A stretch of DNA of 64,000 nucleotides, taken from assembly GCA_030737835.1 (NCBI GenBank), contig JAUJYN010000012.1, positions 13,791,731 through 13,855,730 on the forward strand, given 5' to 3'. A model generated the notes under the pieces. The model did not search any database and had not been told where the DNA came from. It was given only the letters and a program-made list of their open reading frames with translations. Below, one piece after another: positions 1 to 13,287 of the stretch (its first letter is position 1; each line of letters begins with the position of its first letter). Source of the DNA: Acorus gramineus (lineage: Eukaryota; Streptophyta; Magnoliopsida; Acorales; Acoraceae). Made by a program: the position numbers and the translations under genes.

Positions 1-2750
1 TTTTTGGTATAATTAAACAGGTGATATTGAGATGGATTTTCATGTAAGATGGGTAGCAAATGATGGTTTTTTTTTTTTTTAATTTGCATAGCCAGAAAAC
101 TCACAAAGGGTTGTTAAATAGTCGTTATATATTGAATGGTTGACGACCCATGTTATATAACTCGCCAAAATCTCGGTTGTAGTAGGTATGTACATGTGTG
201 GTGGTTCAGTTCAAAAATACAGCACAACAACCTCTCCATTTATAAGAGCAATTACTACTCTTAAATTAAATTGAAATGTTCCTTATAAGAAAATAAAAAA
301 ATAAACCTATTATACAAAATTTTACTTTTGATGTATAGTTTAATTCATAGACTATGTAGTTCGATTCATATACTGTATATATATAAATTAACCACAGCTC
401 ATAGAAAATAACTGTAATTGAACAACATATGAATCGAGTTGTAGAATAAATTATTGGGTACATATTCCACTCTCCCATTAAATACAGATGGTACCTAGAA
501 ATTCATGTTTTATCCAATAGCTGACTGAATTCAATAAAAGAGTGAAACTTGTACTCAACAATTGACTGTATAGTTCGATTCAGAAGTTGAGTTGAGTAGT
601 TCTGTTCATAGGCTGTGCAATTCAATACTGATATTATAAATCAAAGTCAATCCTAATTAGATAAGGAATAAAGGAGAGATTAGAATTTTTAACGTGGACT
701 GTGAAATGTTAATATTGGTTATTAAATTAAGAAGATTATTATGTTTTAGTATATTTATTTAAATGTTAATTTTTAAAAGAAATATCTTATATGTAAGAAA
801 AAACAAATCTTTTTGTAAATTTATCTATCTAACAAATATTTACAAAAAGAATAGATTAAATTTGATAGATTTGAATGTTAACATTCAATACAACATTTGA
901 AGAAATAGATTAGATTGAAAAGTAAATTCAAATAAAGAAAGAAAAAAAATCTATGCGAGAAAGGGAATCAAAGACCAATAAATAAATAAATGGGAAAGGA
1001 GAGGGAAAATAAAATGTTTACCGTCAATGGGCCCGTTTCACATCCCTCAATATGCTCATGTGCTGCGTACTGACCGAACTGATACAGAGGAGGACTGTGG
1101 GGATCTGGGCCCATGTAATTGGGTTCCTACAATGCATTGAAAATATACATACACTTCTAATTCAAAATAAAAATAAGTGAGAAAGGCCTTGGTTGACATT
1201 ATACACACACACACATATATAAAACCAACTCATGGTGTCTAAATTAAAAAAAATGGAGAAAAAGGAAAAAAAAGACAGCTTTGGACTGAGAAAAAAAAAA
1301 TCACTCTTTTTTTTTGTTCTCAATTCAAAAAACAGTCATATAAATCACGTTAGAAATCCATTGAAGCATAAATCTCGTTAGATGTTGTATATATTATATT
1401 AAACATTTAAATACACTTATTAAAAATGAATTCATTCAATTCAAAATTGAGTGATATTTTTTTTTTATTAAAACATATACATCATTAGATGATGTTTAAT
1501 GTTTTTAAAAATAAAAATATGTAAGATCTGAATTTTAATTAATGAATGTGAACGAGTCTAACATTTTTTAAAATAAGAAAGAAAATGAAAGCACGTCCGA
1601 AATATAAAAAAAGACCACCCCAGTGGTTAGAACGAGCACATCCATGCCAGCATGTCAAGTCTAGCATTATATTTTTTTATTAAAAATAAATCACCACCAT
1701 TAGAGATGTTATGGATTGAGAGAGACATGAGAACCGTTGAGTGGGCCTGTCGGTGCACCCCAGTCGGACGGTCGTGATTTCAACATCGGGGTCCACTCAA
1801 AAGGACCCCTAATAAAGAGAAACACGTGTTGTTTTAATCCAGTTAAACCTACGGTAACACTCAATTATTTACTTGTCCGTTCATTTTTAGCACTGTTTAC
1901 AGGTATTAATCAATTAATAATAATGACTTCTTTCTAGAATAAAAACACGGTCATGATGAATTGCTTTTGATCATTGATCAGATGGGACGGTTAAGATCGC
2001 GACGAAAGCGTATGAAATAAATAATGAGTCATATCAAGAAAAAAAAGAAAGTGCCAGTTGTGAGAAAGACAAACCGTATATAACATAATAATATATATAT
2101 ATATATATTAACATATATGTAACCTAATTTCAAGGCAGTCAAATTGGGTGCATAATGGAGGGAAAAAGAAAATGAAAACGTAGGAGGGAGAAAGTCAATT
2201 TTGTTACCGTAGTTGTTTGGGATGAGAGAGGGACTAAAAAGATTATAAATACTCATGAAAATCTAATAATAAAATAATAAAATCTTAGGTCAATTATGTA
2301 GAGAGAGAGAGAGAGAAAGAGAGAGCGGGGTGGTGCAGTGAGGTTAGTTAGAGAGAGAAAGTGTGTTTGTGTGGTGGGGTCAATGAGAAATGAGAACGGG
2401 CAGCTGCCCGAGACATGACTACTGAAACCCACATGTGGAGAGCTGTTCCTGTTTCCGTCAAATTTTTTTTTTTAATCACTCCCTCTCCCTCTCCATTTGT
2501 TTATTGACTTGTTCTTTCTATACCCTTTTTAGCTTAATAAATCTAACATGGTTTTTGTTAACTAATAAAATAAATGGTTTTGATTTCTGGGGTCAGTTGT
2601 ATTAGGTATTCTTTTTACAGTGACCCAATAAAGGAAAGGGTGAGACCCTTCTTTCACGCGGTGAAAAAAATTTGTGGGAGGGATCCTGGTTGGGTTTTTA
2701 CAGCATTAGCTGTGTGTCGGCGGACTTGTTGATAAAGACTTCAAACGGGT
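1..2750. other. AT-rich intergenic flank
   Basis: I see no supportable gene here. The stretch holds poly-A/T tracts, a CA/TA dinucleotide run near 1203-1222, a TA run near 2091-2108, and a GA run near 2300-2325. Short open frames are low complexity and lack splice or codon support. One copy of a dispersed repeat family, listed separately, lies at about 1405-1572. Confidence 0.6.
1405..1572 (+). repeat. Dispersed repeat family, copy 1
   Basis: This AT-rich segment shares an ordered set of words with three other places in the window (34500-34632 inverted, 42601-42757, 61891-62062). The shared words are ATTAAAAATGA, TTCATT..AATTCAAA, ACATATAC, TAGATGATGTTTA, ATCTGAATTTT and GAGTCTAACATTTT. No terminal inverted repeats or coding capacity are visible. 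It is probably a non-autonomous element, but I cannot assign a superfamily. Confidence 0.6.
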
Positions 2751-2759
2751 GGCAAGCCA

Positions 2760-3050
2760 ACGTTGCATACAGAGACAGGGAGAGAGATAGAGACAGACAG
2801 AAAGAAAGAGAGAGAGAGACAGAGAAGGGGGACTTTAATCTCTGATATATATATATTTTTTTGGTATCCGTTTGATTGAATCAAATCGATCTCCACTGGA
2901 GAGGCTCCATTTTTTTTTTACTGATTTGGGAAAGTCTTTGTTTACCGGTCTGTGTTAATTTTTTTCTCTCTTTTTTTTTGGCTTTTGGTTGCTGGGGTTG
3001 AAAGGGTGAGAAGCAAAGAATAATAAGAGGGGGAGAGAGAAGGAAGAGGG

Positions 3051-3085
<35 letters not shown>

Positions 3086-3373
3086 CTTTCACTCAGATGG
3101 TGGAGCTCTTTCCCCATCACAAGTGAACAGAGACTTCAGTTCATGCAGGTGGGCGAGAGGTGATAGAGAGAGACATAAAGAGGCGTTTCTCTTCCAGATC
3201 TCTCACGATTCGAAATAAAAATCGCATTTTGTCATCTGGGTTTTCCCTCCAAACGCTGAAGGTTTGCAGTTTTCCCATCTGGGTATCTGAAGGGATCACT
3301 GGATCTAGGCGAAAGTTGGGTTCTTTGGGTGGTGGGTGCTCTGTATCTTCTCTGTGTCGGTCTGTAAGAATCG
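2760..3373 (+). promoter_or_regulatory. Promoter-proximal region and 5' leader of the CESA gene
   Basis: The DNA before the CESA start codon is rich in GA/CT tracts (2761-2826 and 3049-3069), followed by a GT run (3070-3084). A TATATATATATT stretch at about 2845-2856 could serve as a TATA element. CT/GA microsatellites are common in plant 5' leaders. The transcription start and any leader intron cannot be fixed from sequence alone. Confidence 0.4.
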
Positions 3374-6300
3374 ATGGAGGCCAGTGCCGGTCTGGTCGCC
3401 GGCTCTCACAACCGGAACGAACTCGTCGTCATCCGTCGTGATGGGGAAGCCGCGGTAATTCCACTCAAAGAACAAAGTTTAAGTTTTTAACTGATGGGTT
3501 TTTTTAAGTGGCTGCATTGTATGTCCGTTTGGGGGTTGTTTGATCACCTAATGGAGGTTTCTTTGAACTTTGTGTTTGTGGTTGCAGCCGAGGCCTTTGC
3601 AGCAGCTGAGTGGACAAATCTGCCAGATTTGTGGAGACGATGTCGGGCTCACCGCCGACGGGGAACTCTTCGTCGCCTGCAATGAGTGTGCCTTCCCTGT
3701 TTGCAGGACTTGTTATGAGTATGAGCGCAGGGAAGGGAATCAGGTCTGTCCCCAATGCAAGACCAGGTTCAAGCGTCTCAAAGGTATGTAACAGCAAGAA
3801 GAAAAGGCCACAACTTTTTCCATTGTTTCAAGATCCACTGTCCTCTGATTTCATGTTCATCTCATAACCTTTGGTGGGGGTTCTGATGGATTTGCAGGTT
3901 GTGCTAGGGTGCAAGGTGATGATGACGAGGATGACATCGATGATCTGGAGAACGAGTTCAATTTCATGGGGAGGGACAGGCACGACATGCAGTACATTGC
4001 CGAGTCCATGCTGCAGGGTCACATGAGCTACGGCCGTGGCGGAGAGCACGATATGCCTCATGTGGTTCATACAATGCCTCAAGTCCCTCTTCTCACCAAT
4101 GGGCAGATGGTATTATTCCATTTGATTACTCGCTTTAATGATCTGAGTAAATTGGGTGTTTTTGCTTTTCTTGTTTTGTGTGTGGATACCAAAAAAGTGT
4201 TTTCTGAAGTTGCATTTTGTTGTTAAGGTTCTATCTTCAATGTTGATGATCCTGTTTGGAGTTCATGCATGTGCTTTGTGTTTCATTTATTTGCTTGTTT
4301 GTTCAGGTGGATGACATTCCCCCGGAACAGCATGCTTTGGTCCCATCTTTCATGGGTGGTGGGGGAAAAAGGATTCATCCCCTCCCCTTCGCTGATCCTG
4401 GTCTTCCTGGTAAATTTTGATCTGCTCCCTCTCCATCATCTTCCCTTCTCTCGTGTTCTTGTTCGTATTTTTTTCCTTCTTTGAATCATGGTAGATCTTG
4501 TGATTGTTTACATGCTTCTCTCTTGTGTTTGGTTACTGATTTGCTGCCTTTTATTGCAGTTCAACCCAGATCCATGGATCCTTCCAAGGACTTGGCTGCA
4601 TATGGTTATGGAAGTGTGGCATGGAAGGAGAGGGTGGAGAACTGGAAACAGAAGCAAGAGAAACTGCAGGTGATGAGGAGTGAAAATGGTGGGAAAGATT
4701 GGGACAATAATGGTGATGGGCCAGATCTACCACTGTAAGCTCCCTTGTAAAATCTGTGAAACTTCAGTTAGTTCATTTTGTCTGATTAGCTACCCCTCAT
4801 CCATAATGTACTTTGAGACCTCTCATTTCACATTGATCATGGTGACAATGTTCTGACAATGATCATTGACAATTCAGTTGCATATCTTTCTAAACAGTTG
4901 ATAAAGCTGACCCCAAAATTAACGGGAAGCAGGCTGTGTAATCTCAATGTTGAAGTAACTGTGATGGATCACCTAGGTGAACTAGCTTTTTTTTTTTGTG
5001 TTTCTCATGACGTGGAGATAGGACTACAGGATTGCATGCTAACGGAAATATGAATCTTCATCCTGTCGCATTATTCTTAATGCAATTATACTGTTTTATC
5101 TACAAAATCCACCAATCATGACCAGTGATCTGTCAGAATATGGATTGACATATCAGTGATCTGTGCCTCTCCAATCTCTAAGCAATTGAAACCTTGCCTC
5201 TTCTCTGACACTTGGAATTGACTAATGGATTGCCATGATGTCACCGGGCTTCTACATGGTTAATTTTCAGTTGATTTCATTAACCAGTGTCCAGACTGCA
5301 CCTCTGCATGTCAGATTTGAAAAGTCTAATGGCTTTTTATTGTGTAGTTAGTCTTGTACATCTGTCAATTACATCTCTCTGACTGGATTTTTATCATTTT
5401 CTTGGCTGAATTTCTGTGCTGGATGCTAATTATTGCTTCTCTAACTTTGTCTTGTGCAGAATGGATGAAGCTAGACAACCACTGTCAAGAAAGCTTCCTA
5501 TTTCATCAGCCCAAATCAACCCATATCGAATGATTATAATAATCCGTCTGGTAGTTGTTGGGTTCTTCTTTCACTACCGGGTCACACATCCAGTGAACGA
5601 TGCTTATGCGTTATGGCTTATATCTGTGATCTGTGAAATTTGGTTTGCTTGTTCGTGGATTCTTGATCAGTTCCCAAAATGGCTTCCAATTGAGAGGGAA
5701 ACTTATCTGGATAGGCTGTCTCTACGGTCAGTTCCCAGCGATCTTTTGTTTGTTGTATTGTCCTCCACACAAAATGAACTATAATCCTAACTCAGTTTTT
5801 TCTCAGGTATGAGAAAGAAGGCAAACCTTCTCAATTATCCCCTGTTGATATATATGTGAGTACAGTGGACCCTATGAAGGAACCCCCATTGGTCACTGCA
5901 AACACAGTATTATCGATTCTCGCAGTTGACTATCCTGTTGATAAAGTTTCCTGCTATGTGTCTGATGATGGTGCTGCAATGCTTACATTCGAAGCATTAT
6001 CAGAAACATCTGAGTTTGCGAGGAAATGGGTCCCCTTTTGCAAGAAATTCAATGTTGAGCCACGGGCACCTGAGTACTATTTCCAACAAAAGATGGACTA
6101 TCTAAAGGATAAGGTCTTGCCTTCATTTGTGAAGGAACGTCGGGCAATGAAGGTAATGATGGATTCAAATATTCTCTTACAGAAAACTTTCTTTTAGCTT
6201 GTTTTTCGTTTACGAAACTGAGTTGTTTAATGGTTGCAGAGAGAGTACGAGGAGTTTAAGGTTAGGATCAATGCATTGGTTGCTAAAGCACAGAAGGTCC

Positions 6301-9271
6301 CAGAAGAGGGTTGGACAATGCAGGATGGAACTCCATGGCCTGGGAACAATGTTCGTGATCATCCTGGGATGATTCAGGTACAGATTTCAAAGTCTTTTAC
6401 AAGAACTCTTCAGTGATTCTTGGTTTGAGTTGTTTATAAATGCTGCTTGACTAAATTTGATGTAGGAGTTTTCTTGTTCATCTGATGTCTAGCTGCTCTG
6501 TCTTTACTTATTCATTTTCCCCTCGGCAGCATATTTTTACATATAAAAAAGATGCTTAGCTATTTTTCTTTCTTATATTTGCTTTTTCATGCGATTATGG
6601 TGTCATGTCATTTTTATTTTAACTCCCCTACAAAATTGCAGGTTTTTCTTGGCCAAAGTGGGGGCCATGATATGGATGGAAATGAATTGCCCCGACTTGT
6701 GTACGTCTCCAGAGAGAAAAGACCTGGGTTCAATCATCATAAAAAGGCTGGTGCAATGAATTCTCTGGTAAATAATGATCTCAATGAGTGTTCTTCTAAA
6801 AACTGGTGAAAGTAACTGAAGGTTAACATTGTGTGTTTTCTGCGCATGTGCTTTATAGGTTAGAGTTTCAGCGGTCCTAACGAATGCGCCGTATCTTCTG
6901 AACTTGGATTGTGATCATTACATCAACAACAGTAAAGCTCTCAGGGAGTCGATGTGTTTTATGATGGACCCGTTGCTGGCAAAGAAAGTTTGCTATGTGC
7001 AATTCCCCCAGAGATTCGACGGCATTGATCGACATGATCGATATGCCAACCGAAACATTGTGTTCTTTGATGTAAGTGCAACTATTCTTTGTGACTGAGG
7101 AAGCCTCTGCTTTAAATTCCCTCCATCAACTGATTTGTAAATTATTCTGTTACAGATTAACATGAAAGGCCTGGATGGAATTCAAGGACCGATTTATGTC
7201 GGCACTGGGTGTGTTTTCAGGAGGCAGGCCCTTTATGGTTATGATGCTCCAAAGACGAAGAAACCACCCACAAGGACCTGCAACTGCTGGCCAAAGTGGT
7301 GCTGCTGTGGTTTGTGTTTCACTGGAAAGAAAAAGAATAAAGTTAAGGATGAGAAGAAGAAAAAGAAGGGCGGGCGTGAAGAACCACCTGCCTATGCTTT
7401 GGAGGGCATCAAATATGGCGTTGAAGGTTAGATCTTATGGTCTCTTTGTGTTCCTTTTGAACACATACTACCTCATCTTTTTGGCTGCTTAAACATTTTT
7501 CATTTATAGTATTGGCAACAAACAAAATTTTTACTGCCATTTGCAAGTGATATAGTTATTTCCTGAGATGTTAGATTGGTCTGCTTTATCAAACTACATC
7601 ACGAGAAAAGATCTACTCGAGAAACTATCTTAATCGACCTAGTTGGGGATTGTTGTATGCGAATCAGAAGGATTGCCATCTTCCTTTTGGTTATCAAGTG
7701 TTGAATATTAGTGTGCAGTAATAATGAATAAAATAATGGTACATGAACATATACACTCACTTTCCTCAAAAAATGAATTGACACACAAACATAATTTGTA
7801 AATGGATATTTTGCAATCTTACAGGGTTCAGGTCCCTTGGGGTGAAGTTCTGATTTACTTTAAGCTAGTATGTTATCCTTTTTTTCCGTTTTGGATATGG
7901 CTTTGGTTGGTCTTTCTAGCCTTTTTTTGATGTCATATTTACACCAGCATTGATGCATGCAGGGATCGATAAGGACATACCACTTCCACTATCCACCACA
8001 AAGTTGCAAAAGAAATTCGGTCAGTCTCCTGTTTTTGTTGCTTCTACCTTGCTTGAGCACGGTGGAGTGCCAAAAGATGCGAACCCTGCTTCCCTGCTCA
8101 AGGAAGCCATCCATGTGATCAGCTGTGGCTATGAAGACAAGACAGATTGGGGAAAAGAGGTCAAAATTGTTCTTACTCATGCTTTTCAACAGGAATTTTT
8201 TGCATCTACTTTCAGTGTCTTAAACTATCAATATCTTATAGGTTGGATGGATATATGGATCTGTTACGGAAGATATTTTGACGGGTTTTAAGATGCACTG
8301 CCATGGATGGAGATCAATATATTGTGTCCCACCAAGGGCAGCATTCAAAGGTTCTGCACCTCTCAATCTTTCTGATCGTCTGCATCAGGTCCTTAGGTGG
8401 GCTCTTGGGTCAGTGGAAATTTTCTTGAGCAGGCACTGTCCTATCTGGTATGGTTATGGTAGTGGCTTAAAATGGTTAGAACGGCTGTCCTACATCAATG
8501 CTACAGTTTATCCTTGGACGTCAATTCCGTTGCTGGCATACTGCACCTTGCCTGCCATATGCTTGCTCACTGGGAAATTTATCACTCCAGAGGTACGCGA
8601 GGTTCACTAATATGATGTTTATTTAATAACGAAAATTTGAATTTCACTAAATCTTGATTGTTGTCCTGTCTTTCTCCTATATGCAGCTAAGCACTGTGGC
8701 TAGCTTGTGGTTTCTGTCTCTCTTCATCTGTATCTTCGCTACGGGTATATTAGAGATGAGATGGAGTGGTGTGGGCATTGATGATTGGTGGAGGAATGAA
8801 CAGTTTTGGGTTATTGGAGGTGTTTCTGCTCATCTTTTTGCCGTCTTTCAAGGGCTTTTGAAGGTTCTTGCTGGTATTGATACCAACTTCACTGTCACAT
8901 CAAAAGCAAGCGACGATGAAGATTTTTCAGAGTTATACACATTCAAGTGGACGACATTGCTCATTCCTCCTACAACCTTACTTATACTTAACTTGATTGG
9001 TGTTGTCGCCGGGGTCTCAAATGCTATAAACAACGGATACGAGTCATGGGGACCTCTTTTCGGCAGGCTCTTCTTTGCTTTCTGGGTGATTGTCCACCTC
9101 TATCCATTCCTGAAAGGTCTCGTGGGCCGGCATAACAGAACGCCAACAATCATCATCGTCTGGTCAATCCTCCTTGCCTCCATCTTCTCCCTACTTTGGG
9201 TCCGTATCGATCCATTCTTGCCAAAGTCGGATGGTCCACTCTTAGAAGAATGCGGACTAGATTGTAACTAG
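3374..9271 (+). CDS. Cellulose synthase catalytic subunit, CESA6-like (primary wall)
   Basis: Family GT2 plasma-membrane subunit of the cellulose synthase complex; it polymerises UDP-glucose into beta-1,4-glucan. Fourteen exons: 3374-3454, 3588-3783, 3898-4109, 4307-4409, 4560-4734, 5460-5726, 5807-6152, 6240-6377, 6642-6767, 6859-7071, 7156-7426, 7963-8159, 8242-8592, 8687-9271. All junctions are GT-AG and keep frame, giving 1,086 aa, normal for CESA. The N-terminal zinc finger spans residues 39-84 (CQICGDDV to CPQC). Two membrane segments lie near 279-295 and 305-325, and more follow residue 830. Catalytic motifs are intact: DDG at 398-400, DCD at 565-567, TED at 784-786, QVLRW at 824-828. 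The lysine/cysteine-rich class-specific region is in exon 11. The [16 protein letters not shown] start and GLDCN end place it in the CESA6/2/5/9 clade, which works with CESA1 and CESA3 types in primary walls. The exact orthologue is not determined. Confidence 0.97.
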
Positions 9272-12227
9272 TCTGAGCAGCAGTCAGATATATTTATATT
9301 ACCACATGAGAGGAAAAGAAAGATACATCGTCTGATGTCGGTGCTTGGTTTGATGGGCAGTCTTGTAGATAGAAATGCGAGCTGTGCTGCATACTTTTTT
9401 TTGGGGGCTGATCAAGCTCAGTGCTTCAGGCAATTTGGATCCAAGCAGATGAGCTCCCCTTGTGTAGTTTTCATCTATATTTGGGTAAGACTATCATAGG
9501 CAGATCTTCAATTCTTTATTAGTTGTGAAATGAGAGAGGGAGGTTCAGTATTGTCCATGTATCATTGCATTTGGTGACTATATTGTTTTTCACAATAAGG
9601 CGGGCATGAGCCTGCCAATGAACACATAGAAAGATGAAGGTGTTCAGTCTGTCTACCGCAGTTTCGCACCCACTCCTGGGTATGTCTATTCCCACTGTTT
9701 TCTGGTGACACTTTGAAAGTTAGAAAAAAAAAATGTAAAACATGTAGGTGCTATTTATTGTGTTGTAATTGTGAGGGAAATATCCTTTGAGCTTGATAAG
9801 ATATTTGTTCTGTCTGGTGGGATTGATTCTTCCCCTTTGGATTCCATAGGGTTTGTCCCAAATAAGCTTGTTTGTTCAGAAAACTGTTTTATTTTATATG
9901 CTATATGGTTCTAGTTGAAACAAAAAGAGATTTTTTTCTTCTTCTGCTTCTGTGAAATAACAGTGTATCTGTTTCATGTTGGTGCATTGTTTGCCTGATT
10001 TACTTCTGTGAAAGTCACCACCAGCACCATCACTGTTGCTGATGAATTGTGTGGTCCTCCTCAAACAGTCACATTACTTGTAAAAATCTTCTGGTGGGAG
10101 ATCTGTTGTATCACTTTGTGCCTGCCTGGAAGCCAACCCAGTGACAGGCTTGACTTGTCCTCTTATGTATTTTTTGAAATGTATTTATATATTATATATA
10201 TCATTTAAGAATAGAGAGTTGAAGAAACAGTCAGGGAATCTTTTTACTTCATTGGGAACAGCCAGCTTTGAAAGGGACAGGTGACATATTATTATCATTA
10301 TTTATAATATAGTAAAAGCTGATTTCTTTAATCGAATATCAACGATACGTTTGTTTTGTAAAAATAAACTACGTGACATAAAATATATATAAAAAAGTCT
10401 AATAAAAGCTTTGCTTCAACAAAACGTGGGTGGAAAAAGAGAAAAAAGTATAGATTTTGAGTATTTTTTAAAGTGTGATATATTGCGGAAAGTTTCATCA
10501 ATCATTAACCGGCAGGAAATGAGCTTTTCTCCTTCAGAACCAACCCCATCTTTTCTAACTACTATATATCTTTCCTGTTTATAGCTTTATACTATTATAA
10601 AAGTTAAGGAAACATTTAGTGGCTATTGATGGGTGTAACAACAAGAACTATGAATCATTATGATGAGAGAAACGAATTACCTGATATAAGCTAGGGTAAT
10701 AATTTGTTAAGGGTGTGATTGATAGTTAATGAAAAAAAAAATATTTTATACATTTTGACTCTTATAATGTCCCATGCACCCAAGCAAGTGGCAATCCAGG
10801 AACATGCATGGATGGACATAGTTGTTTACTTTTTATGGAGACTTCTTTTTTTTTTTTTTTTTTTTTTTTTTGGGGGGGGGGGGACATAAGTAAGAACCAC
10901 AGACACCCATGTGAGAAGATCAATTAAAAAAAACACATGAAGAGAGAGAGAGAGAGAGTGAGTGTTTGAAGTGGTCGGTGGGTGTGACAGGAAAACCGTT
11001 CCAACATTACAAATGTTAAAAAAAAAAAAAAAAAAAAATCACTCCCATCAAAAACGAACGAACAACTACAATGAATGATTCAAGTTGTTGGAAACCTCTT
11101 AATTTTTTATTTTTTTTTACTTTAATTGCATTGTTTTTTATGTCAACCCATGGGGGTATATAATTAAAGAGAGACTCCAGTGAAGTTAAGTTGCCTTCAT
11201 TGTGTAAAATAAATGACTAACTAGATAGGAGGATCCATGTGAACCTTTGGCACACATATTCACATATAATATTACACAATGAATGGGGGGCGTTTAACGT
11301 TATAATATAATATTTAATTCAATATATTGCACAAGAACTGTGACGTCGGTTAGTTTGGGGGGGGGGGGAGAGGAAACCGAGAGGGAGGAGAATGCCAGCG
11401 CATGATCTTTTTTTCCAACTGAATCAATTGGAATCATACAGAGCTGCTACATCAGAAGAAGATTAAAAATAAAAAATGTAGTCAAAACACAACACACAGG
11501 AGGCTCAACTTGTTGTAGGATTTGTTCTTTGAGATCACGCGCATATGCAAGAAATCCCATTATAAAATGAAACATTGACAAACAAGTGTGACCAACTTTG
11601 TTACTTAATTTGCTGCCCAATAATGGCTTTAGATACTTGATAGACCGATAACAAACTGTGAATATAAGTGTTTGCCACCAAAAACGAGAAGCAAAACGGA
11701 TCACCAGTAAACCACATAAAATAAAATATTTACAATTAAAAAAAAAAAAAAAGGCTTCTGTACAATCAGAGGGCTACCCGCACTTCTTACATTCCTCTGT
11801 GAGCCCTAGATTATCAAATTAAGTGTGAGAATTAACTCATATGGTTGGTGGTATTGTTATAAGAAAATGTGAGTCCCATTAGATACAAAGTTAAGTCAGT
11901 AGGGTAGAATATAAATACCACCAAATTTGGTGGGGGGTTCGGAGAATCTTGAGGAATCCTTGTTTCAGTGATCATTATGTCGCTCGATTATTAACATAAA
12001 AGTATTTATAATTCATATGGCACTGGATTATTAGCAAATGCATTTTAATTTGTTGACAATTTGATTAACTTGGGTTTAGTAGATACTTAAGTTAGTAGAA
12101 TATTTTATTTTTGTTTTATAAACTTTAAGAAAGATGTTTAATTTTGTATATGATCATTATTTTATCAGTCTTGTTATTTAGATACCACGTGACATACAAT
12201 TAATATAAGGAGATTTCTTTCATTTAT

Positions 12228-12229
<2 letters not shown>
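9272..12229. other. CESA 3' region and spacer
   Basis: The first several hundred bases are probably the CESA 3' UTR, but no single polyadenylation site stands out. The rest is AT-rich spacer with homopolymer tracts: a T run running straight into a G run at about 10847-10884, an A run at about 11019-11038, and a G run near 11358-11369. I found no coding exons on either strand. Confidence 0.5.

Positions 12230-12290
<61 letters not shown>
12230..12290. repeat. (TA)n microsatellite
   Basis: About 60 bp of uninterrupted TA dinucleotides directly abut the left arm of the MITE at 12291. A shorter TA run (about 12617-12640) abuts its right arm, suggesting the element inserted into a TA tract or uses TA as target. 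Confidence 0.9.
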
Positions 12291-12294
<4 letters not shown>

Positions 12295-12485
12295 AATGAT
12301 AAGATGCGGTCACCATACCCTCTTTCTTAGGTGTGGTCACCATATCATTACCATCCGATTAAATGGATTTTAATCAGACGGTTAAAATAATCATCCCCAC
12401 CATTCAATTAAATGCATCCCAATTGTACGGTGATTATAAGGTGACTGTATATTAAAATGAGGTATGATGTCCACACCATATCGCC

Positions 12486-12528
<43 letters not shown>

Positions 12529-12616
12529 GTCTGATTAAAATCCATTTAATCGGATGGTAATGACATGGTGACCACACCTAAAGAAGAGGGTATGGTGACC
12601 GTATCTTATCACTTCA
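12291..12616. mobile_element. MITE with about 88-bp terminal inverted arms
   Basis: The left arm (12291-12379) begins GTGAAATGATAAGATGCGGT. The right arm (12529-12616) is its near-perfect reverse complement, with only a handful of mismatches over about 88 bp. A centre of about 150 bp holds a CT run and a TA run. There is no coding capacity. TA repeats on both sides hide the target-site duplication, so a TA-targeting (Tc1/Mariner, Stowaway-like) origin is possible but unproven. The arms could fold into a long hairpin if transcribed and so may be a source of small RNAs. Confidence 0.85.
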
Positions 12617-13287
12617 TTATATATATATATATATATATATGTTGATGACTTGATTCTGTTATTTAAATTAACTTTTTTATTTATTAAATATTTTCTTGTG
12701 GTAATATAACTTACTTTTTATAATTGTGATATATACATGAAGTTTTACATTAAATTGCAAGTAAATGTGCCGCTAATAAAGGTTTGGATACTCAAACTAA
12801 ATTCTCAGGCATTTTTGATGCACAAACCAAGTACTGAAAAAAAAAAAAAAAAATTTAGGTGAAAATTTATTAGTGAATTAAACATTTGAATGTAGAGATT
12901 CCTGATAAAATAATTATCAGTAATGACTTCAACAAAGCTTGGCTTTGAAGTAATGACAAAAGGGTATAATTTGAATGATTGTATCAGTGTGGGATGGGCT
13001 TTGACGTGGGCCACATTACAGCATGGCCCAATTAGAATGTTATAACTGGCAATAGCAGCAGTAGTAGTAAAAGCAGCAGTGAAGACGTGTGAGGTGGAGC
13101 TGCAATGGAGGCGTTCACATCTCAACTGACAGACACCGAAACCGGATGACCCGGCCCATCTGACCTTCTCTTAGCTCTTCCCCTCCACATATATAACATT
13201 GACATAGATAATATGAATCAACCAACCTTTCCCTTTCACTTCACTTCACTTCACTCTAAAGGGGGAAGTCCTGACTCATGCAACATT

